Below are positions 1 through 8,163 of a DNA stretch of 25,392 nt, piece after piece. Origin of the DNA: JASGCK01 sp031538565. GTDB lineage: Bacteria > Pseudomonadota > Gammaproteobacteria > Burkholderiales > Burkholderiaceae_C. The stretch lies in NCBI GenBank assembly GCA_031538565.1, contig JAVKLS010000047.1:1-25392 (forward strand). The letters run 5' to 3'. Position 1 is the first letter of the stretch. Every line of letters starts with the position of its first letter. Position numbers and translations under genes: made by a program. The notes under the pieces are model-generated. The model saw only the letters and a list, made by a program, of their open reading frames with translations. It was not told where the DNA came from and ran no database searches.

Positions 1-132
1 GCGTATCCACGCATCTAGCGTTGAGTAGCCAATGCCCAGTGACGTGGCGATGGCTTTGACGGGCTTGTCTTTGTTTGACAGCGCATACGCCACCGCCTCT
101 TGCTTAAATTGATCACTATGCCGTTTTGACAT
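1..132 (-). mobile_element. IS3-family transposase OrfA, N-terminal part (runs off window)
   Basis: Reading leftward from the ATG at 132, 44 codons are open to the window edge. They encode a protein starting MSKRHSDQFKQEAVAYAL and continuing through a helix-turn-helix with a GYSTLDAWIR segment. This is the usual beginning of the small OrfA (Transposase_8/HTH) of IS3-family elements, whose OrfA binds the element ends and is joined to the DDE OrfB by programmed frameshifting. A strong purine-rich ribosome site (GGGGGA) lies six bases ahead of the ATG. OrfB and the far end are outside the window. The element end facing tex should lie between about 150 and 250; I could not fix the inverted repeat or target duplication. 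Confidence 0.85.
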
Positions 133-289
133 TTCTGTCCCCCTTTGGGGTTGATTAAAACCTTCAAAGGAATCCACTGTCTATTTTTGTGGCTAGGTTC
201 ACTCTAAAAGCGGACAAGTCTATTTACTTGCAACAGATAGGTTGGCGTGAGCTTTTAGCAATCCAATCCCGCATAAAATCTAACCCAGC

Positions 290-312
290 AAGCGGCTTTC
301 AAGCCGTTTTTT
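290..312 (+). terminator. Rho-independent terminator ahead of tex
   Basis: CGGCT (293-297) pairs with AGCCG (302-306) around a TTCA loop. The stem can be extended by G-T and two A-T pairs, and six T residues follow (307-312). On the plus strand it would end transcription arriving from the left, yet the only gene to its left is the minus-strand transposase. It may be the leftover end of a unit displaced by the insertion sequence, or an attenuator in the tex leader. The stem is short. Confidence 0.5.
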
Positions 313-323
313 GTCAAAGCACT

Positions 324-329
324 AAAAGG
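324..329 (+). promoter_or_regulatory. Ribosome binding site that sets the tex GTG start
   Basis: AAAAGG lies five bases before the GTG at 335. No ATG is placed to give a full-length Tex N-terminus, so this site supports the GTG start. Confidence 0.55.
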
Positions 330-334
330 TATTC

Positions 335-2563
335 GTGGATTTATTGAAGCAACTCGCCGGTGAACTCAAGGTCGGTGTTCACCAAATTCAAGCAGCAGTA
401 GAACTCTTGGATGGCGGCGCGACCGTGCCGTTTATTGCTCGGTATCGCAAGGAGGTCACGGGCGGACTGGACGACATTCAACTAAGGGAGTTGGAGGCGC
501 GGCTGTCTTATTTGCGGGAGTTGGAAGCTCGTCGCACGGTGATTATTAAGACGATAGAGGCGCAGGGGAGGTTGACGCCCGAGCTTCACGCTGCGCTTGT
601 GACTGCGCCATCAAAGCAGGAGTTGGAAGACCTGTACGCGCCGTACAAAGTCCGCCGCCGCACCAAAGGGCAATTGGCAAAAGAAGCGGGACTCGCGCCA
701 CTAGCTGAACTGTTGTTTGCCAACCCCGCGCTTGACCCCGCAGTTGAGGTCTTGCCCTTTGTTCAAACCACTAAGCTAGAGGACGGCGGTGACTTCACAA
801 CTGCTGCGCTAGCGCTAGATGGCGTGCGCGATATTTTGTCTGAGCAGTGGGCGGAGGATGCCAAGCTAGTGCAATTGGTGCGCGAGTGGCTTTGGACGAA
901 TGGCGAATTACAAAGCAAACTTGTGGCGGGAAAAAATGAAGCTGACCCTGAAATTTCTAAGTTCCGCGATTATTTTGACTATGCCGAGCCAATTTCACGT
1001 GTGCCCTCGCACCGTGCAATGGCGGTGTTTAGGGGCAGGGCGCTAGAGTTTTTGGATGTCAAAGTGCTCATTGCGACCGACCCAGAAGACAGCAAGGCGG
1101 CGACTTTTTCGCAACTTGCCGAAGGCCGCATTGCCGCGCATCTGAAGTGGACAAACCAAGATCGTCCTAGCGACGCGCTACTTAAAAAAACGATACTTTG
1201 GACGTGGCGCGTGAAGCTCTCGCTCTCAACTGAACGCGACCTCTTGACTCGTCTGCGCGAGGGCGCGGAAACTGTCGCAACCAAAGTGTTTGCGGATAAT
1301 TTGCGCGACTTATTACTAGCCGCCCCTGCGGGCTCCAAAACTGTGATGGGGCTGGATCCTGGCATTCGCACGGGGGTGAAAGTGGCCGTGGTCGATAGCA
1401 CGGGCAAGTTGCTCGAGACGGCAACGGTTTATCCACACGAGCCGCGCCGCGAGTGGGACGGCTCGCTGTTTACGCTTGCCAAAATGTGCCAGCATCACCG
1501 CGTCGAATTGATCGCTATTGGCAACGGCACGGCAAGCCGCGAGACGGATAAATTGGCGGGCGAACTGATTGCCAAGTTCAAGCAAAACAATATCCACATC
1601 CAAAAAATTGTGGTCAGCGAAGCGGGTGCGTCCGTGTATAGCGCAAGCGAATACGCCAGCCAAGAGATGCCTGATGTGGACGTGAGCTTGCGCGGAGCGG
1701 TCAGCATTGCACGCAGGCTACAAGATCCATTGGCGGAGTTGGTAAAAATTGACCCTAAAAGCATTGGCGTGGGGCAGTATCAGCACGATATTGACCAAGG
1801 CGGACTCGCCCGTGCGCTGCGTGCAGTGGTAGAAGACTGCGTGAACGGTGTGGGGGTGGATTTAAATATGGCAAGCATTCCGCTGCTGACGCGCGTGTCG
1901 GGCTTATCGAACTCGCAAGCCAAGCAGATTGTGGCTTGGCGTGATTCCAACGGCGCATTTACCAATCGCCAACAATTGCTCAAAGTCCCCAGCATTGGTG
2001 CCAAAGCGTTTGAGCAGTGCGCGGGATTTTTGCGTATCCGAGAGGGCGACAATCCGCTGGATCGCACCAGCGTTCACCCAGAGTCTTACAGCAAAATTCA
2101 GGCGCTGCTCGATGCGTCAAAAATAACGTTTGAAAAATTGCTGGGTGATTCGCGTGATCCACGCCCCGACTTTAAAGTGGCCAAACTCACCGATGGCGTG
2201 AATGACATTACCGACTTAAAAGAGGGCATGATCTTGGAGGGCACGGTCAGCAACGTCGCGCAATTTGGCGCGTTCATTGACCTTGGCGTGCATCAAGATG
2301 GACTGGTTCACGTGAGCCAAATGGCGGCGAAGTTTATTTCGGACGCACGCGAAGTCGTGAAAACGGGCGACATTGTGAGCGTGAAAGTAATGGAGGTGGA
2401 TGTGGCTCGCAAACGCATTGGCCTGTCGATGCGGCTGGATGCCACGCCAGGTAAGGCATTGACTAATCAAAGACGTGGTGAATTGGGGGCTATCCCCAAT
2501 TCGCGGAACGAGCCAGCAGTACCCAGCGCCATGATGGCAGCTTTTGCTAAACTGAAAAAATAA
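335..2563 (+). CDS. tex: Tex, S1-domain RNA-binding transcription accessory protein
   Basis: Tex is a conserved cytoplasmic nucleic-acid-binding protein (YhgF in E. coli) implicated in transcription and tolerance of toxin gene expression. The 742-residue product is close to the usual length of about 770. The N-terminal helical region carries the family segment ATVPFIARYRKEVTGGLDD. An RNase H-like YqgF domain starts near residue 337 (MGLDPGIRTG). The helix-hairpin-helix region spans about 474-570, with VGQYQHDI and GLSNSQAKQIV. An S1 RNA-binding domain occupies about 628-700 (GTVSNVAQFGAFIDLG). The GTG start is preceded by AAAAGG. galU follows after 16 bases in the same direction, so co-transcription is likely. 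Codon use and composition look native. Confidence 0.96.
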   Translation: MDLLKQLAGELKVGVHQIQAAVELLDGGATVPFIARYRKEVTGGLDDIQLRELEARLSYLRELEARRTVIIKTIEAQGRLTPELHAALVTAPSKQELEDLYAPYKVRRRTKGQLAKEAGLAPLAELLFANPALDPAVEVLPFVQTTKLEDGGDFTTAALALDGVRDILSEQWAEDAKLVQLVREWLWTNGELQSKLVAGKNEADPEISKFRDYFDYAEPISRVPSHRAMAVFRGRALEFLDVKVLIATDPEDSKAATFSQLAEGRIAAHLKWTNQDRPSDALLKKTILWTWRVKLSLSTERDLLTRLREGAETVATKVFADNLRDLLLAAPAGSKTVMGLDPGIRTGVKVAVVDSTGKLLETATVYPHEPRREWDGSLFTLAKMCQHHRVELIAIGNGTASRETDKLAGELIAKFKQNNIHIQKIVVSEAGASVYSASEYASQEMPDVDVSLRGAVSIARRLQDPLAELVKIDPKSIGVGQYQHDIDQGGLARALRAVVEDCVNGVGVDLNMASIPLLTRVSGLSNSQAKQIVAWRDSNGAFTNRQQLLKVPSIGAKAFEQCAGFLRIREGDNPLDRTSVHPESYSKIQALLDASKITFEKLLGDSRDPRPDFKVAKLTDGVNDITDLKEGMILEGTVSNVAQFGAFIDLGVHQDGLVHVSQMAAKFISDAREVVKTGDIVSVKVMEVDVARKRIGLSMRLDATPGKALTNQRRGELGAIPNSRNEPAVPSAMMAAFAKLKK

Positions 2564-2579
2564 CCGCAACCGAATTCCC

Positions 2580-3473
2580 ATGACCTACATTACCCAGCTT
2601 GGCAAGCCGATTCGCAAAGCCATTTTTCCAGTTGCTGGACTTGGCAGTCGTTTTTTGCCCGCAACCAAAGCCATCGCCAAAGAGATGCTGCCCATTGTCG
2701 ATAAGCCGCTAATTCAATACGCGGTAGAAGAGGCCATTGCCGCGGGCATTACGGATATTATTTTTGTGACAGGGCGCACCAAACGCAGCATCGAAGACCA
2801 TTTTGATAAAGCCTACGAGCTAGAGACCGAGCTAGAAGCACGCGGCAAGCACGAACTGCTTGCCATTGCTAGGGGCACTACGCCTAAAGGCATTACGTTT
2901 AGCTATACAAGGCAGTCCGAGCCGCTAGGCCTTGGTCACGCCGTACTAATGGCCAAAGCGCTGGTTGGCGATGAGCCGTTTGCCGTCATCTTGCCCGATG
3001 ACTTTATTGACCCGAAAGTAGGAGGGGAGGGCGCTTTGCAAGAGATGGTTCATGCGTACCGCACCCATGCAGGTGCTAGCGTTCTGGCGGTGCAAAACGT
3101 AGAGCGCAGTCAGACAGCCAGCTATGGAATCGTGTCAACGAACCCTTTGGATGCACTAAATGAATCCGTGACTGGCATCGTAGAAAAACCAAAGCCCGAA
3201 GTCGCGCCCAGCACCTTGGCGGTGGTCGGTCGTTACATCTTAGCGCCCGAGATTTTTGGCTATATTGAGAATATCAAACCTGGCGCAGGCGGCGAGTTGC
3301 AGCTAACGGATGCGATTGCTGCGATGTTGAAAGATAAACCTGTAATTGCGAACCGATTTACAGGAACCCGGTATGACTGCGGCTCAAAACTTGGCTACTT
3401 GCAGGCTACGGTGGCTTGCGGGTTGAAGCATGAGGAGACGCGAGATGTATTTAAAACGTATCTTATGAGATAG
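2580..3473 (+). CDS. galU: UTP--glucose-1-phosphate uridylyltransferase GalU
   Basis: GalU makes UDP-glucose from UTP and glucose-1-phosphate, feeding LPS core, capsule and other surface sugars. The 297-residue length is typical. The nucleotidyltransferase signature FPVAGLGSRFLPATKA (residues 16-31) includes the glycine-rich loop, and the activating lysine motif KEMLPIVDKP follows. Also visible are ILPDDF with the metal-binding aspartate, GIVEKP, and GGELQLTDAI near the C-terminus. It follows tex closely, with no good Shine-Dalgarno visible before the ATG. It points towards the minus-strand glycan cluster, whose last gene ends 68 bases away. No convincing terminator separates the two. Confidence 0.97.
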   Translation: MTYITQLGKPIRKAIFPVAGLGSRFLPATKAIAKEMLPIVDKPLIQYAVEEAIAAGITDIIFVTGRTKRSIEDHFDKAYELETELEARGKHELLAIARGTTPKGITFSYTRQSEPLGLGHAVLMAKALVGDEPFAVILPDDFIDPKVGGEGALQEMVHAYRTHAGASVLAVQNVERSQTASYGIVSTNPLDALNESVTGIVEKPKPEVAPSTLAVVGRYILAPEIFGYIENIKPGAGGELQLTDAIAAMLKDKPVIANRFTGTRYDCGSKLGYLQATVACGLKHEETRDVFKTYLMR

Positions 3474-3541
3474 TAAAAATAATAAAAAATCGCATGGAAT
3501 ATCAATTTATAGCAGTCGGAACTATACTATAAAAAATTAGT

Positions 3542-4402
3542 TCATAAAGACTTTTGGCAAATAACGGAAATAATGTTAGTTACTCCAAAACTTTCAGTTT
3601 TTATTTTTTTGATTTGAATGGTAATTGGAGTTAGTTTTATATTTGCATTAGAAATTAGTGCCGCAATAGATTTTGTTGTGAATGCATTGATGTGCTCATG
3701 CACATATTTTGAGATGTGATCGAATGAGAGCGCGGGTAGATCTGGCACTTCCAGTGGAACTTCTATATATATATATCCATTTGGATTAAGTAAGGTGGCT
3801 ATTGCATTTAGCAACTCAAGGGGATAAGAAACATGCTCTAACGTATGACAGCACATAATGAAATCTGCATGAGGCAATTTGGCCGCCTCTTGAATTTTTA
3901 TAATATTTTCCATTGGCACACTACTGGATGGATCATACAAGTAACATTTTGAATTTAATAATTCCCTTGGTATAAATTGACCGCTATCACCACCATAATC
4001 AATAATAGTTTTCAGATTTTTAATATCCAAATAATCATGAATTAATGTTGATAAATTTTTAACTCTTTCGGCTACTTCAATGGCACTTTTTCCCAATAAA
4101 TCGTTGATAGAGGCATAAGCGGATTCAAAAACTCCCCTGTCGAATTTATAGCTTTCTGCGCGATAATCCTTGTATATATTATTAAGCTCATCTTCATCGA
4201 ATCGCATATCTGAGCCTGTATAATTGCAGTCACTGCATAAAATGACATTACATCGCAAAGGGAGAGGGTATGTAACTCCGTCATGAGTGCAATAAGCCTT
4301 CTCATACCCGAATACTCGATAGGCGATAAAATCTGCGATAATTCCTGGCTGTTTTTTAATGTTATAGCTTCCACAGCATACGCATTTGTTAGTGATTTTC
4401 AT
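3542..4402 (-). CDS. Class I SAM-dependent methyltransferase with N-terminal cysteine motif
   Basis: A 286-residue protein. The N-terminus carries CVCC (residues 7-10) and CSDC (56-59), resembling the small zinc-binding domain placed before the catalytic domain in many surface-sugar methyltransferases. The Rossmann SAM site is visible at IIDYGGDSGQF (133-143). The post-motif segment CCHTLEHVSYP (184-194) is typical of Methyltransf_23-type enzymes. The substrate cannot be read from sequence; a sugar of the surrounding glycan is the natural guess. It is shorter than the roughly 400-residue deoxysugar C-methyltransferases with a similar zinc motif. It is the last gene of the minus-strand run, 80 bases after the preceding glycosyltransferase, and very AT-rich. 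No clear ribosome site is visible. Confidence 0.75.
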   Translation of the reverse strand: MKITNKCVCCGSYNIKKQPGIIADFIAYRVFGYEKAYCTHDGVTYPLPLRCNVILCSDCNYTGSDMRFDEDELNNIYKDYRAESYKFDRGVFESAYASINDLLGKSAIEVAERVKNLSTLIHDYLDIKNLKTIIDYGGDSGQFIPRELLNSKCYLYDPSSSVPMENIIKIQEAAKLPHADFIMCCHTLEHVSYPLELLNAIATLLNPNGYIYIEVPLEVPDLPALSFDHISKYVHEHINAFTTKSIAALISNANIKLTPITIQIKKIKTESFGVTNIISVICQKSL

Positions 4403-4482
4403 ATAATTTATTGGTTATTATTATGCTTGTGAAAAATATAGCATTCAAATAGTCGAGTAATTATTTGTTTCATGGGAAGAGC

Positions 4483-5160
4483 TTATCTTTCGCTGCACTG
4501 AGACTCGAAAAATGGCACGAGTTTATGTGGACAAATTTGATGAATGGTTGCATTTTCGATAATACCGCGAGCTCCCGCATTAGTCTTTAAATAATTATAC
4601 ATTAATCGATCATCATCATAATTGACAGTATTGCGATAAAGATGTGCCGCCATTACGCCAAATTCTCTTTTGGCTACAATTGTGTTGCCATCGCACATTT
4701 CGTAAGGGACTGTGCGGGTCAGCGCATCGCCGACAGATTCGAAGCGATCAACTCCAATATAATCTGTTTCAGACTTCCAGATATGACGATGAGTAGTCAG
4801 CCAGTCACAGTTGGTGGTATTTATAGTATCTACTATTTTTTCGATATGATGCTTATCCCACCACACATCGTCGTCGGCAAATGTTATCCATGGCGTATTA
4901 GCGACCATTAATGCTACAGCGCGAAGCGGGGAGCCTGGCGCTAATCCATTTCTCCCAAAATGACCACGCATCACAATAGATTGCCTATTTTCAGTTTCTA
5001 AATTTTCTGGGGTTAATCCGTCAATTATCCGATATTCATCCCACATCATAATATGATGGGTAATATTTTTTACCGATTGAGATTCAATAGAATCCATCAA
5101 TTTAATTAATGAATTCCTACCTATTGTGGGCGTAATTATTGTTATGATTTTTTGATTCAT
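4483..5160 (-). CDS. Family 2 glycosyltransferase
   Basis: A 225-residue GT-A fold glycosyltransferase of the GT2 type. It opens MNQKIITIITPTIGRNSL, the normal first strand of this fold. It has the acidic metal/nucleotide site FADDDVWW at residues 94-101, the position of the DXD motif. I chose the ATG at 5160. An upstream in-frame TTG at 5184 would overlap the previous gene, has a poor context and adds residues not normal for the family. The donor and acceptor sugars are unknown. It is tightly linked to another GT2 gene upstream, and the DNA is AT-rich. It is short for GT2 and lacks membrane segments, so it probably acts at the inner face of the membrane on a lipid-linked glycan. Confidence 0.85.
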   Translation of the reverse strand: MNQKIITIITPTIGRNSLIKLMDSIESQSVKNITHHIMMWDEYRIIDGLTPENLETENRQSIVMRGHFGRNGLAPGSPLRAVALMVANTPWITFADDDVWWDKHHIEKIVDTINTTNCDWLTTHRHIWKSETDYIGVDRFESVGDALTRTVPYEMCDGNTIVAKREFGVMAAHLYRNTVNYDDDRLMYNYLKTNAGARGIIENATIHQICPHKLVPFFESQCSER

Positions 5161-5173
5161 TATTTTTACAAAA

Positions 5174-5965
5174 TCACCGACCAAGTTTACCGCAAGCTAA
5201 TTCATAATTATGCACTACAAATTCAGGCTCAAATGCAAGATTTAATTTTAATTTAATCCACCATAGATACTCAATTTGTGCTGCAAGTGTTTGGTGGTGA
5301 AATTTTAATAAGTCTATGTCTAATGCCGCAGCTCTTTGCTCTCTTACTATCAAAGTGGGCAATTCAGGAATGCTAATTTTATGATCGTCGTCAATGACGC
5401 CACTTATCAAGGCGTGAAACCATGAGTACAGATTGTTTATATGCTTATCGTGAATTGACGATTGATAACACTCTGTTTTAATTATATTTGCTGAAATATA
5501 CGAATGATAAAGCAATAGATAGGGGTTTTTATAATCGGCAATTTGTCCAAATACTTTATAATTTGTTAGGTGTTGCGGCAAATCAGTTAAGGTGGGATGA
5601 TTTTTTATTCTATTAATGATTAAGCTTGGGCTATCTTTAAGAATCAATTGCAATATTGTGTTAATGGAATTTTCAGGTAACAACTCGTCATCACCTATCA
5701 CCCATGTATATAATGAATTTGACGTGTTGTATGATTTATGTATATTATTATTTCCACCGATATTCGTTTCATTCTTTATATAATTTATATTAAAGCTGTA
5801 ATTATTTCTTATTTCGCTAGTGCCATCTGTTGAGCAATTATCAATTATGACTACTTGAAAGATGTTTTTATTTACGGAATTGGTATTAGATTCAATAGAA
5901 TTAAGTAAGTCTGTGAGATAATTTTTTCTGTTGAATGTTGGTACTATGATGTTTAAGATAATCAT
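5174..5965 (-). CDS. Family 2 glycosyltransferase
   Basis: A 263-residue protein starting MIILNIIVPTFNRKNYL, the classic GT2 N-terminus. IIDNCSTDGTS (40-50) is the nucleotide-sugar binding segment, NETNIGGNNN (65-74) is another family feature, and GDDELLP (91-97) is the DXD-like catalytic site. It would transfer a sugar from a nucleotide donor to a growing surface glycan; specificity cannot be inferred. The DNA is extremely AT-rich and rich in asparagine and isoleucine codons, unlike the genes upstream in the operon. The next gene starts 13 bases after its stop. Confidence 0.88.
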   Translation of the reverse strand: MIILNIIVPTFNRKNYLTDLLNSIESNTNSVNKNIFQVVIIDNCSTDGTSEIRNNYSFNINYIKNETNIGGNNNIHKSYNTSNSLYTWVIGDDELLPENSINTILQLILKDSPSLIINRIKNHPTLTDLPQHLTNYKVFGQIADYKNPYLLLYHSYISANIIKTECYQSSIHDKHINNLYSWFHALISGVIDDDHKISIPELPTLIVREQRAAALDIDLLKFHHQTLAAQIEYLWWIKLKLNLAFEPEFVVHNYELACGKLGR

Positions 5966-6008
5966 GAGTTAATTTCCTTAATGCAAATGGTAAGTTCAGG
6001 GCTATTTG

Positions 6009-6983
6009 TTAGCGCGTTTGAAGTTTAAAGTCCCTAAGAGATTCAATTAACGAGTACTTCAAAGCAAGCCCTAATTCCCTTTGTGCTTTTTTTGTGTTTG
6101 GTACATATCTATTTCGAAATGTCATTGGGTCAGGTGCACCCAATACCGATATTTGTTTGTGAGGTGCCAGCGACGCGCCCACAAGAGCGGCCACTTGCGA
6201 AAGCGTGAAGACCTCCTCGGATCCCACGTTGTAAGCATGGCCTGGGATGCCTTGCAGCAACATTGTTATCAACCAATGCGCCAAATCGCGCTGATCCATA
6301 TAGGTGCGAATGGGAGTTCCGTCACCTTTGACCACGATTCTGTCGTTGTGTAGCGCATCGAGGATGAAGTTGCCGATCGCGAAATGAGCATCCAGTGGCA
6401 AGTCTTGCCCCACAAAGGCAAAGCATCGAGCCACAACGATTTCCAAGTCAAATGCTTGCTGGTACAAAGCACATAGGTGTTCGCTCGCCCGTTTTGCAAT
6501 GCTGTATGCTGCTTGGGGCTGCATGGGGTCGGGCATCGCGTGGTAGGTCTCATCTAGTTGCAAGTGAGTTGCGGGCTGAACCCCATAAACACCGCCTGAG
6601 CTGGTTAATAAAAATCGCTTTGCCCGACATTGAAGCGCATAGTTCAGCATGTTTTTGGTGCCATCGACAATTTGGTTGTAGCGTGCAAGTGGACTAAGCG
6701 CGGGACCATTCGTCGATTCTGTTGCCGCGTGCAAAATATGCGTAAACGTTTGGTTGGAAGGGAGGCTGCTTGGATCCAGTATGTTTGCCTTGGCAAACTT
6801 AAGCCAGCTCAAATTTGCAAACTCTGGGTGTTTTGTCAAGAAGTTATCGATCGACCGCGTGAGAACTACAAGCTGTAAGTCGGTATCTGCGTTAACACCG
6901 CTAGACCGCCTTGTGGTGCAAAAGTGGCGAAGTAGCGCTTTTCCGAAAAATCCTGTGCCACCTGTCAGTAATATCTTAGCCAT
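6009..6983 (-). CDS. NAD-dependent epimerase/reductase (extended SDR) of the sugar cluster
   Basis: A 324-residue extended short-chain dehydrogenase. The cofactor loop is GGTGFFGKA (residues 8-16), the serine region is TSSGGVYG (127-134), and the catalytic pair Y160 and K164 sit in YSIAKR. These enzymes epimerise, dehydrate or reduce nucleotide sugars in the cytoplasm. Its start overlaps the end of the FkbM gene by 8 bases, so the two are probably translationally coupled. By context, just after the thiamine-diphosphate enzyme and downstream of rfbFGH, it is a candidate for reducing the branched keto sugar (the YerF role in yersiniose synthesis). A plain 4-epimerase or 4-reductase is equally possible from sequence alone. 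Confidence 0.88.
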   Translation of the reverse strand: MAKILLTGGTGFFGKALLRHFCTTRRSSGVNADTDLQLVVLTRSIDNFLTKHPEFANLSWLKFAKANILDPSSLPSNQTFTHILHAATESTNGPALSPLARYNQIVDGTKNMLNYALQCRAKRFLLTSSGGVYGVQPATHLQLDETYHAMPDPMQPQAAYSIAKRASEHLCALYQQAFDLEIVVARCFAFVGQDLPLDAHFAIGNFILDALHNDRIVVKGDGTPIRTYMDQRDLAHWLITMLLQGIPGHAYNVGSEEVFTLSQVAALVGASLAPHKQISVLGAPDPMTFRNRYVPNTKKAQRELGLALKYSLIESLRDFKLQTR

Positions 6984-8157
6984 GCGAGATGTTTAGGACT
7001 GCATAAAGTACCAAATCAAAACTGTTGAAATAGTGCTGCCGGATATAGAACTGCCAGTCAGACCTGATAGCCATTAATTGCGCTGGGATGCGCCATAAAT
7101 CGTCAGGTTTGTGATACAGAGAAATTGTCAGAACTGAAGGTTTTTGCAGTTGTTTAATCGTCCCGCGCATACCTTCTAGTGCCAGCTCTTCGGCACCCTC
7201 AACATCTAGTTTGATGAAATTAAAGGGAATATCGTTAGGTGCGCACAAATCGTCCAAGGCAACAACCGCGAGATGATTTGTTCCCATATCCTGCACGGCG
7301 AGGGTGGTTCCCTCGCCGCTGCCCGAGAACGCGACGGTTTCGTAGCGATTAGATAACCCCAGCGGCAGTCTCGTCAAGCGGACATGATTTAGGTGATTTA
7401 ACGACGTGTTTTTGATGAGTGCAGCATAATTATTTGGATCAGGCTCAAATAAATAAGCTTCGGTCAAACGGATATCTGTATTCGCTTGTAACTCAAGATA
7501 GGTGTCGCCGGTATAGGCGCCGCCATCTACATAAGCGATAATTTTGTTTGACGACATAAAAGGCGCTAACGACAAATCATTGAAATACTGATTATCTGGA
7601 TGTTGAAGCTTTGAATACCCAAGGTTCAAACCAGAACGAAATGCTATAAGCGATAGTAAAGTTTGACGGCTTGTCGTATCCGCGAGCTGTGTGTATATCT
7701 GTGCAAGCTCAGTTTGATAGCTTCTTAAATATGAGTATGACTCCAACCAGTAACGCCACCCTAATAAACTTTTCAAAACCTCATAAAAATCCCAAGGGTA
7801 TAGTCGCATCTCAAACCCTATGTCGGAAAGGGTTTGATCTATATCGGCATACGGCGAAGAGCGATTAAATATGCCTACTAGCACTTGTGCGTTTGATGTG
7901 GAAGCAATTTTTTGGGCGGCTTGTAACGCTAACACGGGCAAGCCCATGTGTCCAGAGGCAGCATCTGTCGCTGCTTTGTCTATAAACCCAGCAACCTGAT
8001 AATTTTTTGCGAGCAGGGCGTGTGCTACATCGATGCCAAACGAACCACAGCCATAGATATAAATGGGTTTGGTAGGGTCGGGGCGCACAAATTTTGACGG
8101 CATTTGCTGACTAAACGATAGCCAGAATACGTCAAATTGATCGTCGGGGGGCATCAT
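6976..8157 (-). CDS. FkbM-family methyltransferase with N-terminal Rossmann domain
   Basis: A 393-residue two-domain protein. The N-terminal part has a nucleotide-binding-like strand-loop PIYIYGCGSFG (31-41) followed by VAGFIDK, as in PglD-type N-terminal domains. The C-terminal part is an FkbM methyltransferase with VDGGAYTGDT (210-219, SAM loop), FEPDP (238-242) and FIKLDVEGAE (314-323). FkbM enzymes O-methylate sugars or small molecules using S-adenosylmethionine. A second ATG at 8154 is an equally good start. GGA before the ATG, six bases past the previous stop, suggests coupled translation. The role of the N-terminal domain is unknown; similar two-domain proteins are common in surface-glycan clusters. 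Confidence 0.85.
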   Translation of the reverse strand: MMPPDDQFDVFWLSFSQQMPSKFVRPDPTKPIYIYGCGSFGIDVAHALLAKNYQVAGFIDKAATDAASGHMGLPVLALQAAQKIASTSNAQVLVGIFNRSSPYADIDQTLSDIGFEMRLYPWDFYEVLKSLLGWRYWLESYSYLRSYQTELAQIYTQLADTTSRQTLLSLIAFRSGLNLGYSKLQHPDNQYFNDLSLAPFMSSNKIIAYVDGGAYTGDTYLELQANTDIRLTEAYLFEPDPNNYAALIKNTSLNHLNHVRLTRLPLGLSNRYETVAFSGSGEGTTLAVQDMGTNHLAVVALDDLCAPNDIPFNFIKLDVEGAEELALEGMRGTIKQLQKPSVLTISLYHKPDDLWRIPAQLMAIRSDWQFYIRQHYFNSFDLVLYAVLNISHG

Positions 8158-8163
8158 GACTTT

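Larger units (their letters stand above)
3474..5995. other. Very AT-rich segment at the distal end of the glycan cluster
   Basis: From the end of galU to just before the SDR gene, the DNA is conspicuously AT-rich, with many ATT and AAT codons and TATATA runs. In 5761-5820 only 12 of 60 bases are G or C, against 41 of 60 in 19201-19260. Three genes lie inside: two GT2 glycosyltransferases and a methyltransferase. Such a composition shift is a usual sign of glycan genes acquired by transfer separately from the backbone. Confidence 0.7.

Noticed and set aside
181..312. tRNA gene or tRNA fragment between the insertion sequence and tex
   Set aside because: No cloverleaf, anticodon arm or conserved T-loop could be assembled from this stretch.
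3474..3541. Hairpin TTATAG/CTATAA after galU as a bidirectional terminator
   Set aside because: Only six A-T-rich pairs with a 14-base loop; too weak to call.
5161..5184. TTG start at 5184 for the downstream GT2 gene
   Set aside because: It adds eight residues before the canonical GT2 N-terminus and overlaps the preceding gene; the ATG at 5160 fits the family better.
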